Below, piece by piece: positions 63,594 through 64,000 of a stretch of 64,000 bases of DNA. The translations under genes were made by a program, and so were the position numbers. Position 1 is the first letter of the stretch. Every line of letters starts with the position of its first letter. The notes beneath the pieces were generated by a model. That model was not told the DNA's origin and made no database searches. It saw only the letters and a program-made list of their open reading frames with translations. The stretch is from IMG/VR virus record IMGVR_UViG_3300006735_000023, positions 1-64,000 of that record. One strand, written 5' to 3'. Origin of the DNA: a virus.

Positions 63594-64000
63594 ATGAAAA
63601 AATACATATTATTTATTTTTGGTTATGCAAATGAAGAGTTTGTTTTAGAAACATTAGCTGATTTAGAAAAGATAAGCGATGATATAAGATTTATGACTGG
63701 TGATGGGTATGGTATCTATCATTTTGAAAGTAAAGAAACAGCTAAAGAAATTAAGGATATACTTTTTGATTATCTTGACGGAACTATACAGACCTTGTTT
63801 TTATTTTCCTTAGATAGTGAACATTCTATCGAGATGGATAAAGACCTTAAAGATGCATTTTTAGATGCTAAATTTAGTCAGGATGATTTTGAAAAAAAAT
63901 TAAAAAATATAGAAAACAAATATTTAGGTATTGTTGAAAACGAGGAAGAAAGGGTTGGTTTAACTCCCCTTAAAGAGTTATTAAAAATGCATCTAGATAA
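63594..64000 (+). CDS. Hypothetical protein, partial at right edge
   Basis: 135 codons are visible and the frame stays open at the edge. The N-terminus (MKKYILFIFGYANEEFVLET) is a hydrophobic strand followed by an alternating alpha/beta pattern; a GDGYGIYHFESKETAKEI segment and a negatively charged IEMDKDLKDAFLDAKFSQDD follow. The fold resembles a small ferredoxin-like or RRM-type domain by pattern, which is a guess. No Cys is visible. It has its own host-type promoter, so it may be expressed early, and may be a small regulator or anti-host factor; family unrecognised. Confidence 0.6.
   Translation, partial: MKKYILFIFGYANEEFVLETLADLEKISDDIRFMTGDGYGIYHFESKETAKEIKDILFDYLDGTIQTLFLFSLDSEHSIEMDKDLKDAFLDAKFSQDDFEKKLKNIENKYLGIVENEEERVGLTPLKELLKMHLD

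Overview
The window is one continuous stretch of an AT-rich, tightly packed genome of a T4-like contractile-tailed bacteriophage (myovirus). Every supported gene lies on the + strand, most gaps are under about 60 bases, and stop and start codons often overlap. Family-level assignments rest on motifs and gene order read by eye; no database search was run. Three signs point to a host in the Bacteroidota, probably a marine flavobacterium. First, start codons are preceded by A/T-rich sequence rather than clear Shine-Dalgarno sites. Second, a TTTG-N19-TATATTTG promoter, a close match to the Bacteroidota vegetative consensus, precedes the last gene. Third, tail proteins carry Cys/Asp repeats of the GCTD...NYNP...DDGSC type that I associate with secreted proteins of marine Bacteroidota, and a small DUF5522-like protein is present.

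Layout. Positions 1-14748 hold the end of the tape measure gene, a probable tube-initiator or inner baseplate protein, a gp53-like LysM wedge protein, and a 2624-residue baseplate hub that seems to end in a GH18-like TIM barrel. Positions 14796-16588 hold three unknown genes, followed by a hairpin terminator. Positions 16742-23799 hold a replication, recombination and nucleotide block: gp32-like SSB, UvsX/RecA recombinase, RNase H/FEN exonuclease, an unknown protein, gp41-like helicase, a B12-dependent (class II) ribonucleotide reductase and two small Cys-rich proteins. Positions 23849-57572 return to structure: gp25-like and gp6-like wedge proteins, several very large tail proteins (up to 1728 residues) with Cys repeats and jelly-roll-like domains, a gpI/gp7-like wedge protein, and a set of related virion or fibre proteins. 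Positions 57593-63553 hold a second replication and recombination block: RuvC-like resolvase, zinc-finger/TOPRIM primase, PD-(D/E)XK nuclease, gp47 (Mre11-like), a coiled-coil protein and gp46 (Rad50-like). A partial unknown gene runs off the right edge.

Together the two enzyme blocks supply most of a T4-type recombination-dependent replication machine (SSB, recombinase, helicase, primase, flap exonuclease, 46/47 end resection, resolvase) plus dNTP supply. The structural genes encode the distal tail: hub, wedges and a cell-recognition apparatus that looks unusually large and rich in disulfides. Capsid, terminase, DNA polymerase, sheath and tube genes are not in this window.

The points most worth a second look are the GH18-like hub terminus, the host-type Cys repeats spread over four consecutive tail genes, and a recurring TATTTATNNTAAA motif just upstream of seven genes that may be a phage-specific promoter or start signal. 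No gap exceeds 300 bases; the largest (16589-16741) holds the terminator and a possible promoter.
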